Source of the DNA: Alphaproteobacteria bacterium | Lineage (GTDB): Bacteria; Pseudomonadota; Alphaproteobacteria; Caulobacterales; Caulobacteraceae | Direction of reading: 5' to 3' | NCBI GenBank assembly: GCA_018821435.1 | Contig: JAHJME010000026.1 | Span: 1-64,000, forward strand | Length of the DNA stretch: 64,000 nucleotides | The notes under the pieces: model-generated | What the model was told of the DNA's origin: nothing | Databases searched by the model: none | What the model saw: only the letters and a program-made list of their open reading frames with translations | Shown: positions 38,362 to 45,545 of the stretch, piece after piece | How positions within the stretch are numbered: the first letter of the stretch is position 1 | Layout: the number at the start of each line of letters is the position of its first letter | Translations under genes and position numbers: made by a program

Positions 38362-40107
38362 ATGTCCTTCCGCGCCCCCGTCCGAGACCTGGCCTTCGCC
38401 CTGAAGACGGTCGGCCATCCCGAGCTGCTCGCGCGGGCCTTTCCCGACCTCGACGACGATACGGTCCAGGCCGTGCTGGAGGCCGCCGCCGCGTTCGCCG
38501 ACAACGAGCTGGCCCCACTGAACCGCAAGGGCGACCTGGAAGGCGCGCGCTACGAGAACGGCAAGGTCACCGCCGCCCCCGGCTTCGCCGACGCCTACAA
38601 GCACTTCGTCGAGCAGGGCTGGAACTCGCTCAGCGCCGACCCCGACCACGGCGGCCAGGGCCTGTCCAAGGCCATGGAGCTGGCCGTCTTCGAGATGGTC
38701 CACGCCGCCAACATGGCCTTCGGCCTCTGCCCCATGCTGACCCAGGGCGCCATCGAGGCCCTGGCCCTGCACGGCACCGAGAAGCAGAAGCGCCTGATCC
38801 TGCCGAAGATGGTCAGTGGCGAATGGACCGGCGCCATGGTGCTGACCGAGCCGCAGGCCGGCTCGGACCTTGCTGCGCTGACCACCCGCGCCGACCCGGA
38901 CGGAAACGGCGGCTACCGGATCACCGGCCAGAAGATCTTCATCACCTGGGGCGACCACGACGCGGCCGACAACATCTGCCACCTCGTGCTGGCCCGCACC
39001 CCCGACGCGCCGCCCGGCGTGAAGGGCATCAGCCTGTTCCTCGCCAATAAGTTCGAGGTGAAGGACGACGGCACGCTGGGCGGCCGCAACGACTTCCGCC
39101 CCGGCTCCATCGAGCACAAGCTGGGCATCCACGCCTCGCCCACCTGCGTCATGCTGTACGAGGGCGCCCGGGCCGAACTCGTCGGCGAGCTGGGCCAGGG
39201 CCTGGCCCATATGTTCGTGATGATGAACGCCGCGCGCCTGCAGGTCGGCGTTCAGGGCGTCGGCATCGCCGAGCGCGCTTTCCAACAGGCGCTGGAATTC
39301 AGCCAGGAGCGCAAGCAGGGCCGCACCGCCTGGGAGGCCAACGGCGCGATCTACGGCCACCCCGACGTGCGCCGCACCCTGATGCTGATGAAGGCCAAGA
39401 TCGAGGCCGCCCGCGGCATCTGCCTGACCACGGGCGTCCTGGCCGACATCGCGCACCATGCCGCGAGCGCGGACGAACGCGCCGCCGCCAAGGCGCGCCA
39501 GGAACTACTGACCCCCATCGCCAAGGCCTGGTCCACCGACGTCGGCGTCGAGGTGGCGTCTCTGGGCGTCCAACTTCACGGCGGCATGGGCTTCATCGAG
39601 GAAACCGGCGCCGCCCAGCACTACCGCGACGCCCGCATCGCCCCGATCTACGAAGGCACCAACGCCATCCAGGCCTTGGACCTGGTCGGCCGCAAGGTGC
39701 GGATGAACGGCGGCGCGACGCTCAAAGCGCTGTGCCGCGAGATGGCGCTGACCGCCGACGTGCTGACCGAAAGCCCCGGCCTGGCGCCCGTCGGCCGCCG
39801 GCTGGCCGCCGGGATCGCGGCGCTGGAACGCGCCACCGACACCCTGCTCGCCGGCGACAACCCCAACGCCTTCACCGTCGCCACGCCCTTCCTGAAGCTG
39901 GCCGGCGACGTGGTCGGCGGCTGGATCCTGGGCCGCCAGGCCCTGGCCGCGGCGGGATCGGACGATCCCTGGATGGTCAGCAAGGGCGCCCTAGCCCGCG
40001 TCTACGCCAGCCAGGTCCTGGCGCTCACTCCGGGCATGGCCGACGCCATCGCCGACGGCGGCGCGGAAGACCTCGAAGCCACCCCCGCCGCCGCCCTGGC
40101 CGGCTAG
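38362..40107 (+). CDS. Acyl-CoA dehydrogenase, DmdC-like long form
   Basis: This 581-residue flavoprotein is of the long (about 590 residues) acyl-CoA dehydrogenase class related to DmdC. Visible motifs are MVLTEPQAGSDLAAL, GQKIFITWGDHD, HGGMGFIEETGAAQHYRDARI and the catalytic Glu in IAPIYEGTNAIQALDL. It oxidises an acyl-CoA to the enoyl-CoA; chain type is not readable. GAGAGAGGT precedes the ATG. It ends in a CTAG shared with the YkgJ gene. Confidence 0.93.
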   Translation: MSFRAPVRDLAFALKTVGHPELLARAFPDLDDDTVQAVLEAAAAFADNELAPLNRKGDLEGARYENGKVTAAPGFADAYKHFVEQGWNSLSADPDHGGQGLSKAMELAVFEMVHAANMAFGLCPMLTQGAIEALALHGTEKQKRLILPKMVSGEWTGAMVLTEPQAGSDLAALTTRADPDGNGGYRITGQKIFITWGDHDAADNICHLVLARTPDAPPGVKGISLFLANKFEVKDDGTLGGRNDFRPGSIEHKLGIHASPTCVMLYEGARAELVGELGQGLAHMFVMMNAARLQVGVQGVGIAERAFQQALEFSQERKQGRTAWEANGAIYGHPDVRRTLMLMKAKIEAARGICLTTGVLADIAHHAASADERAAAKARQELLTPIAKAWSTDVGVEVASLGVQLHGGMGFIEETGAAQHYRDARIAPIYEGTNAIQALDLVGRKVRMNGGATLKALCREMALTADVLTESPGLAPVGRRLAAGIAALERATDTLLAGDNPNAFTVATPFLKLAGDVVGGWILGRQALAAAGSDDPWMVSKGALARVYASQVLALTPGMADAIADGGAEDLEATPAAALAG

Positions 40108-40586
40108 GTCCGGACGTAGCGGGCGAACGGACGGTTGGCTGTGTCGTAGCCCGACTCGATGGGCAGGGCCTGCTCGGCGCCCAGGTCGATATCCGCCTCC
40201 GGGAAGACGATCGTGAGCTTGCCGTTCACGCGCACCGCGACCTCGAAGGGCTGGGGCTGGCGCCGGTCGGACCATGCCTTGATCTGCGCGTAGTAGGGCT
40301 GCTGCCGCCACGCCATCGGCGCCGACGGGTCGACATCGATTATGAGACGACCTTGCTCGCGGCCCGTCCAGATCATGAACTTCGCCTTGTCCGGGCGCCA
40401 GGCGTCGCTCAGGCCCTCGGCGGTCAGGTAAAGGCACTCGAACGCGCGGCACGCCTGCGGCCGGCCCTCGTAGTCGCCGCAGCCCGTCTTCATCACGTAC
40501 TTCGGGCACCAGCTCGCGGCCGGCTTCTCCAGCGCCGGGATGGCCATCAGCTTGCAGCACATGCCGCAGGTTCCGCAGGACTTCAT
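40104..40586 (-). CDS. YkgJ-family cysteine cluster protein
   Basis: This 160-residue protein has the N-terminal cluster SCGTCGMCCK and further Cys at CPKYVMKTGCGDY and CRAFECLYL. This is the YkgJ (putative zinc/iron-chelating) pattern. A metal-dependent role is assumed for the family but not proven. I chose the ATG directly before the first Cys motif, because a longer frame extends into the divergent kinase promoter. The 148-base gap upstream holds an inverted repeat at 40610-40630. Confidence 0.88.
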   Translation of the reverse strand: MKSCGTCGMCCKLMAIPALEKPAASWCPKYVMKTGCGDYEGRPQACRAFECLYLTAEGLSDAWRPDKAKFMIWTGREQGRLIIDVDPSAPMAWRQQPYYAQIKAWSDRRQPQPFEVAVRVNGKLTIVFPEADIDLGAEQALPIESGYDTANRPFARYVRT

Positions 40587-40609
40587 GACGCCGATCTTCC
40601 CCGCGTCGT

Positions 40610-40630
40610 CGCCCGGCGCAAGTCCGGGCG
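40610..40630 (-). promoter_or_regulatory. Perfect 7-bp inverted repeat in the YkgJ leader
   Basis: CGCCCGG (40610-40616) and CCGGGCG (40624-40630) face each other across seven bases, 24 bases before the YkgJ ATG. It could be a leader hairpin or an operator serving both divergent genes. Confidence 0.3.
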
Positions 40631-40734
40631 TGGATTCGCGAACTGCGCGAAGGCCCACGACCGAAAGTTGAACGCACCATGTTCTCCGAAGGTTTACCTT
40701 TGGCGCCCTACCGTCCACGCAAAGGGGAAGGCGT

Positions 40735-42597
40735 ATGTTCCGGGCCACGAAGGCCAGCATGATGACCGCGGCCGCCGCGGTCGTGGACGCGAGGCTCACC
40801 GCCTATCAGCTGACGGTGGGCGGCCTGCGCCTGCCGGTCGCCATCCACTACGCCTTCAACGCCATCACCGCCGGCGGCATGCTCATCCTGGGCCATCCGC
40901 TGCTGGCCGCTAGCCTGTTCGTCGGCGCATCGCTGATCGACACGGTTCAACAGCGGCTGGTCCAGCGCTGGCTGGACACCAGCGAAGGCGCGGACGAGGC
41001 CAAGGGCTTTCGCCGGCTGGCCGCCCTCTGCGTGGCGCGCGTCACCATCTACACCGCGCCCACCCTGGCGATGGCCGCGGTCGGCGGCCTGCCCGAGTAC
41101 ATCTTTTACGGCATCCAGCTGGTCACCTTGCTGATGGTCGCCATGGGCGCTGGCGCCCTGTCGCGCGCGGTGTTCTGGAGCTTGGCCGCGCCGGTGTATC
41201 TGCAGTTCGTGGGCTTCGTCCTGGCGATGTTCAGTCCGGCCCCGGCCGCCGGCCTGCTGCTCGCCCTGGCGGTGCTGGGCGTGCTGCTGGTGACGATCTC
41301 CGAGAGCACCAACCGCGCCATATCCACGTGGCACGCCGCCTTCTCGGCCCACATCGCCCTGGCCGAGGACCTGGCCATTGCGCGGGACACAGCCGTGGCC
41401 GAGCGCACCGCCGCCGACAGCGCCCGCGAGACCGCCCGCCAGGCCAACCGCGCCAAATCGAACTTCCTGGCCACCATGAGCCATGAGATCCGCACGCCGA
41501 TGAACGGCGTCCTCGGCATGGCCCAGCTGATGAAACGCGACGAGACCAATCCGGTGCAGGCCGGCCGCCTCGACGTACTGATCGACAGCGGCGAGTACCT
41601 GCTGTCGATCCTCAACGACATCCTCGACGTCTCCAAGATCGACGCCGGCAAGCTGGAGATGGTCACCGCCGCCGAGGATCTGCACGACTTCCTCCACCGG
41701 CTGGTGAGTTTCTGGGCCGCCCGCGCCGAGGAGCGCGGCGTGATCCTGGACCTCGAACTGGGTCCCGATGTCCCTCAGGCCGTGTTCGTGGACGCGCTGC
41801 GCCTGCGCCAGGTGATGTTCAACCTGATCGGCAATGCGCTGAAGTTCACCGACGTCGGCGCGGTCCATATCGTGGCCGAGGCCGCGTCCTGGGACGACGA
41901 GACCGTCCAGCTCCACCTGGCCGTCCGCGACACCGGCCCCGGCATCGCGGCCCACCACCTCCCCCACCTCTTCGACCGCTTCTCCCAGGCCGACGAGTCC
42001 GAGACACGCCGGTTCGGCGGCACCGGCCTGGGCTTGGCCATCGTCAAGCAACTGGCCGAACTGATGGGCGGCCGGGTCTGGGTCGAAAGCGAGTTGGGCC
42101 AAGGCTCGACCTTCCACGTAGAGATCCCCCTGGACGTGGTGCAGGACGCCATCGGCGCCGCCGAGGCCGACGAGAACGAGGTCCAGCCGATGGCCGTCGA
42201 GATGCTGCGTGTCCTGGCCGTCGACGACAACGCGGTGAACCTGCTGGTGCTGGACCAGCTCCTGACCAGCCTGGGCCACACGGTCTCCAAGGCCTCCAGC
42301 GGCGCCGAGGCGCTCCGCGCACTGGGCGACGAGACCTTCGACCTGGTGCTGACGGATATCCAGATGCCCGGCCTGACCGGCCTGGACGTGCTGGAGACCC
42401 TGCGCGCCGCGCCCGGCCCCAACCAGGCGATCCCGGTGATCGCGCTGACCGCCGACGTCACCTCGGGCGGCCGCCAGCGCTACTTGGACCAGGGCTTCAC
42501 CGAGCATGCCGCCAAGCCGATCCAGCTCCAGGACCTGCTGGGCGCCGTGGTCCGCGCCGTCAACGCCGCCCCGATCGAGATCTCGCGCGTCGCCTAG
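40735..42597 (+). CDS. Hybrid histidine kinase with multi-helix membrane domain
   Basis: This 620-residue kinase has five or six N-terminal transmembrane helices (residues about 35-200) that match no sensor I can name. A short coiled linker follows, then HisKA with MSHEIRTPMNGVLGMAQ. The ATPase domain has NALKF, DTGPGI and GGTGLGLAI, and the receiver has AVDDNAVN, LTDIQMPG and AKPIQ. It probably senses a membrane or redox signal. GGGGAAGG precedes the ATG. Its stop is adjacent to the convergent amidohydrolase. Confidence 0.93.
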   Translation: MFRATKASMMTAAAAVVDARLTAYQLTVGGLRLPVAIHYAFNAITAGGMLILGHPLLAASLFVGASLIDTVQQRLVQRWLDTSEGADEAKGFRRLAALCVARVTIYTAPTLAMAAVGGLPEYIFYGIQLVTLLMVAMGAGALSRAVFWSLAAPVYLQFVGFVLAMFSPAPAAGLLLALAVLGVLLVTISESTNRAISTWHAAFSAHIALAEDLAIARDTAVAERTAADSARETARQANRAKSNFLATMSHEIRTPMNGVLGMAQLMKRDETNPVQAGRLDVLIDSGEYLLSILNDILDVSKIDAGKLEMVTAAEDLHDFLHRLVSFWAARAEERGVILDLELGPDVPQAVFVDALRLRQVMFNLIGNALKFTDVGAVHIVAEAASWDDETVQLHLAVRDTGPGIAAHHLPHLFDRFSQADESETRRFGGTGLGLAIVKQLAELMGGRVWVESELGQGSTFHVEIPLDVVQDAIGAAEADENEVQPMAVEMLRVLAVDDNAVNLLVLDQLLTSLGHTVSKASSGAEALRALGDETFDLVLTDIQMPGLTGLDVLETLRAAPGPNQAIPVIALTADVTSGGRQRYLDQGFTEHAAKPIQLQDLLGAVVRAVNAAPIEISRVA

Positions 42598-43779
42598 CTA
42601 AGCCGCGGCAAGCGACGGCAGATCGTGGAGCGCCGGGTCCAGGCCGCGGCCCATCAGGTCGATGAAGTTGTCGCGGTAGAAGGCGCGCTTCGCCGCCGCG
42701 TCCACGCCTGCCAGGTTGTCGTTGAACCGCTTCAGCGGATTGCGGCCGCCTTCGATGTGCGGGAAGTCGGACGAGAACAGCACCATTTCACGGCCGGAAT
42801 TCTCCATGATCCAGGCCACGTCCTCGTGCGGATAGGGCGTGACGCGAAGCTGGCGGCGCAGGATCTCGCTGGGCGTGCCGGACAGGGTCTGCAGGCGCTC
42901 CTCGCGCCCGAAGGCCGCGCAGCCCGAGTCCAGGAACTTCATCAGGCTGGGCAGCCAGGACGCCCCCAGCTCGATGGCCCCGAACTTCAGCTTCGGGAAG
43001 CGGTCGAACACGCCGTCGATCACCAGGGCCGACAGGGTCTGCCAGACAGACAGCGGGATCGCCATGAAGGTCAGCGAGGTGAAGTTCTCATCGCCGCCGT
43101 GGAAGTCCTTCACGAAGGGCAGCCCGTTCTCCAGGTAGTCCTTGTGCATCTTCTCCTCGCCGCCGACATGGAAAAGGATCGGGATGCCCGCCTCTTGCGC
43201 CACGGCCCACAGCGGGTCCAGTTCGCGGTGGCTGGGCGAGAAGCCGGGCGGGTGGCGCGACGGCACGACCAGCCCCTTTGCCCCCATGGCGATGGCTTCC
43301 CTGGCGATTTTCGGCGCCCGCTTCCGATCGATCAGCGGCACATAGCCGGTGGCCAGCAGGCGGCGATCCACCGAACAGAACTCGGTCATCATCCGGTTGT
43401 GGGCGCGGGCGGCCTCGACGGCCAGCTCGACCTCGCCCATCTGCTCCAGCCCGAAGTTCGACAGGCAGGCGGTCGTGAACACCAGCTGCGAGGTGAAGCC
43501 CAGATAATCCAGGGTCTTGGGCCGGTCGTCGGCCTCGAAGGCGCCCAGGGCCTCGTAGTTCTTCCGCAGCAGGATGTTGGCCTCGGCGCCAGCCAGGAAT
43601 TCCGGATCCTTGGCCTTCTCGGCCGCCTTGGCGAACCACTCCGGCAGGACGTCCTTGCGCCCCGTCTTGTCCACGAACGCGTCGCGGAACTTCGGGTCCA
43701 GGTACCGATTGATCGTGCCCGGCAGCTCCATGATGTGGCTGTCCGCGTCATGCACGGTCTGGCCTTCGACGTAAGCCAT
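42598..43779 (-). CDS. Amidohydrolase-2 family metal-dependent hydrolase
   Basis: This 393-residue TIM-barrel protein begins MAYVEGQTVHDADSHIMELPG, where DADSH holds the metal ligand pair. PILFHVGG and the late FSSDFPHIEG are the other metal and catalytic sites. It belongs to the amidohydrolase-2 family of decarboxylases and hydrolases acting on aromatic or cyclic acids (the ACMS decarboxylase-like group). The substrate is unknown. GGGAGG lies seven bases before the ATG. It is divergent from the AAG glycosylase, with only 16 bases between starts. Confidence 0.88.
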   Translation of the reverse strand: MAYVEGQTVHDADSHIMELPGTINRYLDPKFRDAFVDKTGRKDVLPEWFAKAAEKAKDPEFLAGAEANILLRKNYEALGAFEADDRPKTLDYLGFTSQLVFTTACLSNFGLEQMGEVELAVEAARAHNRMMTEFCSVDRRLLATGYVPLIDRKRAPKIAREAIAMGAKGLVVPSRHPPGFSPSHRELDPLWAVAQEAGIPILFHVGGEEKMHKDYLENGLPFVKDFHGGDENFTSLTFMAIPLSVWQTLSALVIDGVFDRFPKLKFGAIELGASWLPSLMKFLDSGCAAFGREERLQTLSGTPSEILRRQLRVTPYPHEDVAWIMENSGREMVLFSSDFPHIEGGRNPLKRFNDNLAGVDAAAKRAFYRDNFIDLMGRGLDPALHDLPSLAAA

Positions 43780-43795
43780 GGCGCATCCTCCCAAG

Positions 43796-44401
43796 ATGAG
43801 CTCGATTGTTGGCCAACATTCCGAACCTTCGAACACCACGCGTCAAGGCTTCTGGGCCCGCCATCCGGCGTCGGTGGCGGCCGACCTGATCGGTTGGTCG
43901 GTCTTCGTCGATGGCGTGGGCGGCCGGATCGTCGAGACCGAGGCCTACCACCACGAGGACCCCGCCTCGCACAGCTACGCGGGTCGCACCCCGCGCACCG
44001 AGGTGATGTTCGGCCCGCAGGGCCACGTCTACGTCTACCGATCCTACGGCATTCACTGGTGCCTGAACTTCGTCTGCTGGGACGAGGCGCCGGGCGGCGC
44101 GGTGCTGATCCGCGCGATCGAGCCGACCGCACGGCTCGACGTCATGACGGAGCGGCGCGGCCTGATGGACGCGCGTAGCCTCTGCTCGGGACCCGGCAAG
44201 CTCTGCCAGGCGTTGGCGGTCACCCACGCCCACAACGGCCTGGCCCTGGATCGGCCGCCCTTCCAGCTCCAGGCCGGCCCCCGCGCCGGTCTGGTCGTCG
44301 GCCCACGCATCGGCATCACCAAGGCCGCCGAGGTCCCCTGGCGGTTCGGCGAGGCCGGATCGCGGTTCGTCAGCCGGCCGTTTCCGCGGCCGACCGGCTG
44401 A
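43796..44401 (+). CDS. DNA-3-methylpurine glycosylase, AAG/MPG family
   Basis: This 201-residue enzyme of the mammalian-type alkyladenine glycosylase family has GRIVETEAYHHEDPASHSYAGRTPR with the catalytic Glu, FGPQGHVYVYRSYGIHWCLNFV, AVLIRAIEP and GPGKLCQALAV. It removes 3-methyladenine, hypoxanthine and related bases. It is unrelated to the tag product at 10.9 kb, so the window carries both families. The start is probably the ATG at MSSIVGQ; another in-frame ATG lies 18 bases earlier, almost at the divergent gene's start. Confidence 0.9.
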   Translation: MSSIVGQHSEPSNTTRQGFWARHPASVAADLIGWSVFVDGVGGRIVETEAYHHEDPASHSYAGRTPRTEVMFGPQGHVYVYRSYGIHWCLNFVCWDEAPGGAVLIRAIEPTARLDVMTERRGLMDARSLCSGPGKLCQALAVTHAHNGLALDRPPFQLQAGPRAGLVVGPRIGITKAAEVPWRFGEAGSRFVSRPFPRPTG

Positions 44402-44408
44402 TCGAGAA

Positions 44409-44431
44409 CCCCGCCTTCCCTCCGGGCGGGG
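44409..44431 (+). terminator. Short GC hairpin after the AAG glycosylase
   Basis: CCCCGCC and GGCGGGG form a 7-bp stem eight bases after the stop, followed by AGAAAAC and no T run. The next 65 bases look like a decayed intergenic repeat but only one copy is seen here. Confidence 0.45.
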
Positions 44432-44498
44432 AGAAAACGCACGCCGACCCTCATCCGCGGCTTGACCGCGCGGCGATCCCTCGGCCACGTCGGGCGGG

Positions 44499-45152
44499 AT
44501 GGAAACCGCAATGCTCAACGGCCCCCTCGTCCCGCCCGCGTCGGGGGCCAAGCCCACCTCGATGGTGATCCTGCTGCACGGGTACGGCTCGAACGGGGAC
44601 GACCTGATCGGGCTGGTCCCCTATTGGCGCGACGCCCTGCCGAACACCGTCTTCCTGTCGCCTGACGCCCCGCAGCCTTGCCCCGGCGCGCCCGGCGGGC
44701 GGCAGTGGTGGCCGCTGACCAGCTTCAGCCCTGAGGCGCGCGCCGCCGGGGTGCGCGAGCCGGCCGCGACGCTGAACGCCTTCATCGACGCCCAGCTCGC
44801 CGCCTACGGCCTGACCGAAGATAGGCTGGCCCTGGTCGGCTTCAGCCAGGGGACCATGGTCGCGCTGCACGTCGGCCCCCGCCGCGCGCGTCTGGCCGGG
44901 ATCGTCGGCTATTCCGGCATGCTGGCCGACCCCGACGCCCTGGCCGCCCAGGCGCGGTCCAAGCCGCCGATCCTGCTGGTCCACGGTGACGCCGACCCGA
45001 TGGTGCCGTTCGCGGCCATGGGCCAGGCCGAGGCGGCGTTGGGGCCGCTGGGCTTCGAGGTGACCACCCACGCGTCGCGCGGCCTGGGGCACAGCATCGA
45101 CGAGGCCGGTTTGCGGTTGGGCGGTGAATTTCTGGCCCGGGTTCTGGCCTGA
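44499..45152 (+). CDS. Alpha/beta hydrolase, carboxylesterase/phospholipase type
   Basis: This 217-residue serine hydrolase of the phospholipase/carboxylesterase family has the oxyanion segment ILLHGYGSNGDDLIGL, the nucleophile elbow GFSQG, the Asp segment LLVHGDADPMVPF and His in LGHSIDEAG. It is a small cytoplasmic esterase with broad ester substrates. A hairpin lies 19 bases after its stop, so it is probably a single-gene transcript. Confidence 0.92.
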   Translation: METAMLNGPLVPPASGAKPTSMVILLHGYGSNGDDLIGLVPYWRDALPNTVFLSPDAPQPCPGAPGGRQWWPLTSFSPEARAAGVREPAATLNAFIDAQLAAYGLTEDRLALVGFSQGTMVALHVGPRRARLAGIVGYSGMLADPDALAAQARSKPPILLVHGDADPMVPFAAMGQAEAALGPLGFEVTTHASRGLGHSIDEAGLRLGGEFLARVLA

Positions 45153-45171
45153 CCGAGGCCGGATACAAGAA

Positions 45172-45206
45172 GCCCCGACCGAGGTGTGACGTCCTCAGGC
45201 CGGGGC
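45172..45206 (+). terminator. Hairpin after the esterase gene
   Basis: GCCCCGACCGAGG pairs with CCTCAGGCCGGGGC around an eight-base loop, with one mismatch and a single bulged A. It starts 19 bases after the stop. No clear T run follows, but the stem is very strong. Confidence 0.6.
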
Positions 45207-45350
45207 GGTAGGTCTTGTGCGTGTCCCGGGAACTGGAGAACCGGTGCGCGCCGCGCGCGGCCCGAGCTGGCCGCGACAACCGGTAGAGCTTAGCACCCTC
45301 GGCCTTTCCGGCCAAATCGCAAGGTGACGCAGGGGCGAATAGGGAGAGAC

Positions 45351-45381
45351 GCGGCCCTGGACGCTCTCCCGCCAGGGCCGC
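45351..45381. terminator. Perfect 10-bp hairpin in the gap
   Basis: GCGGCCCTGG (45351-45360) pairs exactly with CCAGGGCCGC (45372-45381) around an 11-base loop. It is followed by GCTTTAG on the plus strand. It may be part of a structured RNA or a terminator in either direction. Confidence 0.45.
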
Positions 45382-45438
45382 GCTTTAGTCATCCTCAGCG
45401 CGACCGTGGGCTCGGAACGCGCGCCGAAACTGACTTGC

Positions 45439-45463
45439 CGCGCCGGGTCAGCGGCGCGTTTTT
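45439..45463 (+). terminator. Rho-independent terminator with T run, upstream transcript unknown
   Basis: CGCGCC (45439-45444) and GGCGCG (45453-45458) form a stem followed directly by TTTTT. On the plus strand this is a good intrinsic terminator, but no plus-strand gene precedes it after 45152, which points to read-through or a small RNA. Confidence 0.55.
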
Positions 45464-45545
45464 CGACCAGAACTTTCTCCAGAAAGTCGGAGGTCGCGGT
45501 GGAGACGTCACAGGCCGTGGGCTCCCCTAGGTCGTCCGCGAAAAA

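Larger units (their letters stand above)
45153..45545. other. 393-base non-coding gap with three strong hairpins
   Basis: I see no credible protein gene here. The gap holds three stable hairpins (45172-45206, 45351-45381, 45439-45463) and a small palindrome ACTTTCTCCAGAAAGT near 45471-45486. The first probably ends the esterase transcript. The third has a T run on the plus strand, although no protein gene precedes it on that strand after 45152. A small RNA between 45207 and 45463 is possible. Confidence 0.5.

Noticed and set aside
37717..39459. 580-codon minus-strand open frame
   Set aside because: It covers the acyl-CoA dehydrogenase gene in antisense and the YceI gene out of frame. No motif is visible in the extra part.
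45241..45330. A possible tRNA or SRP RNA in the long gap
   Set aside because: I found no acceptor-stem pairing with a GGTTCGA-type T-loop and no GGAA-tetraloop SRP core. Only simple hairpins are supported.
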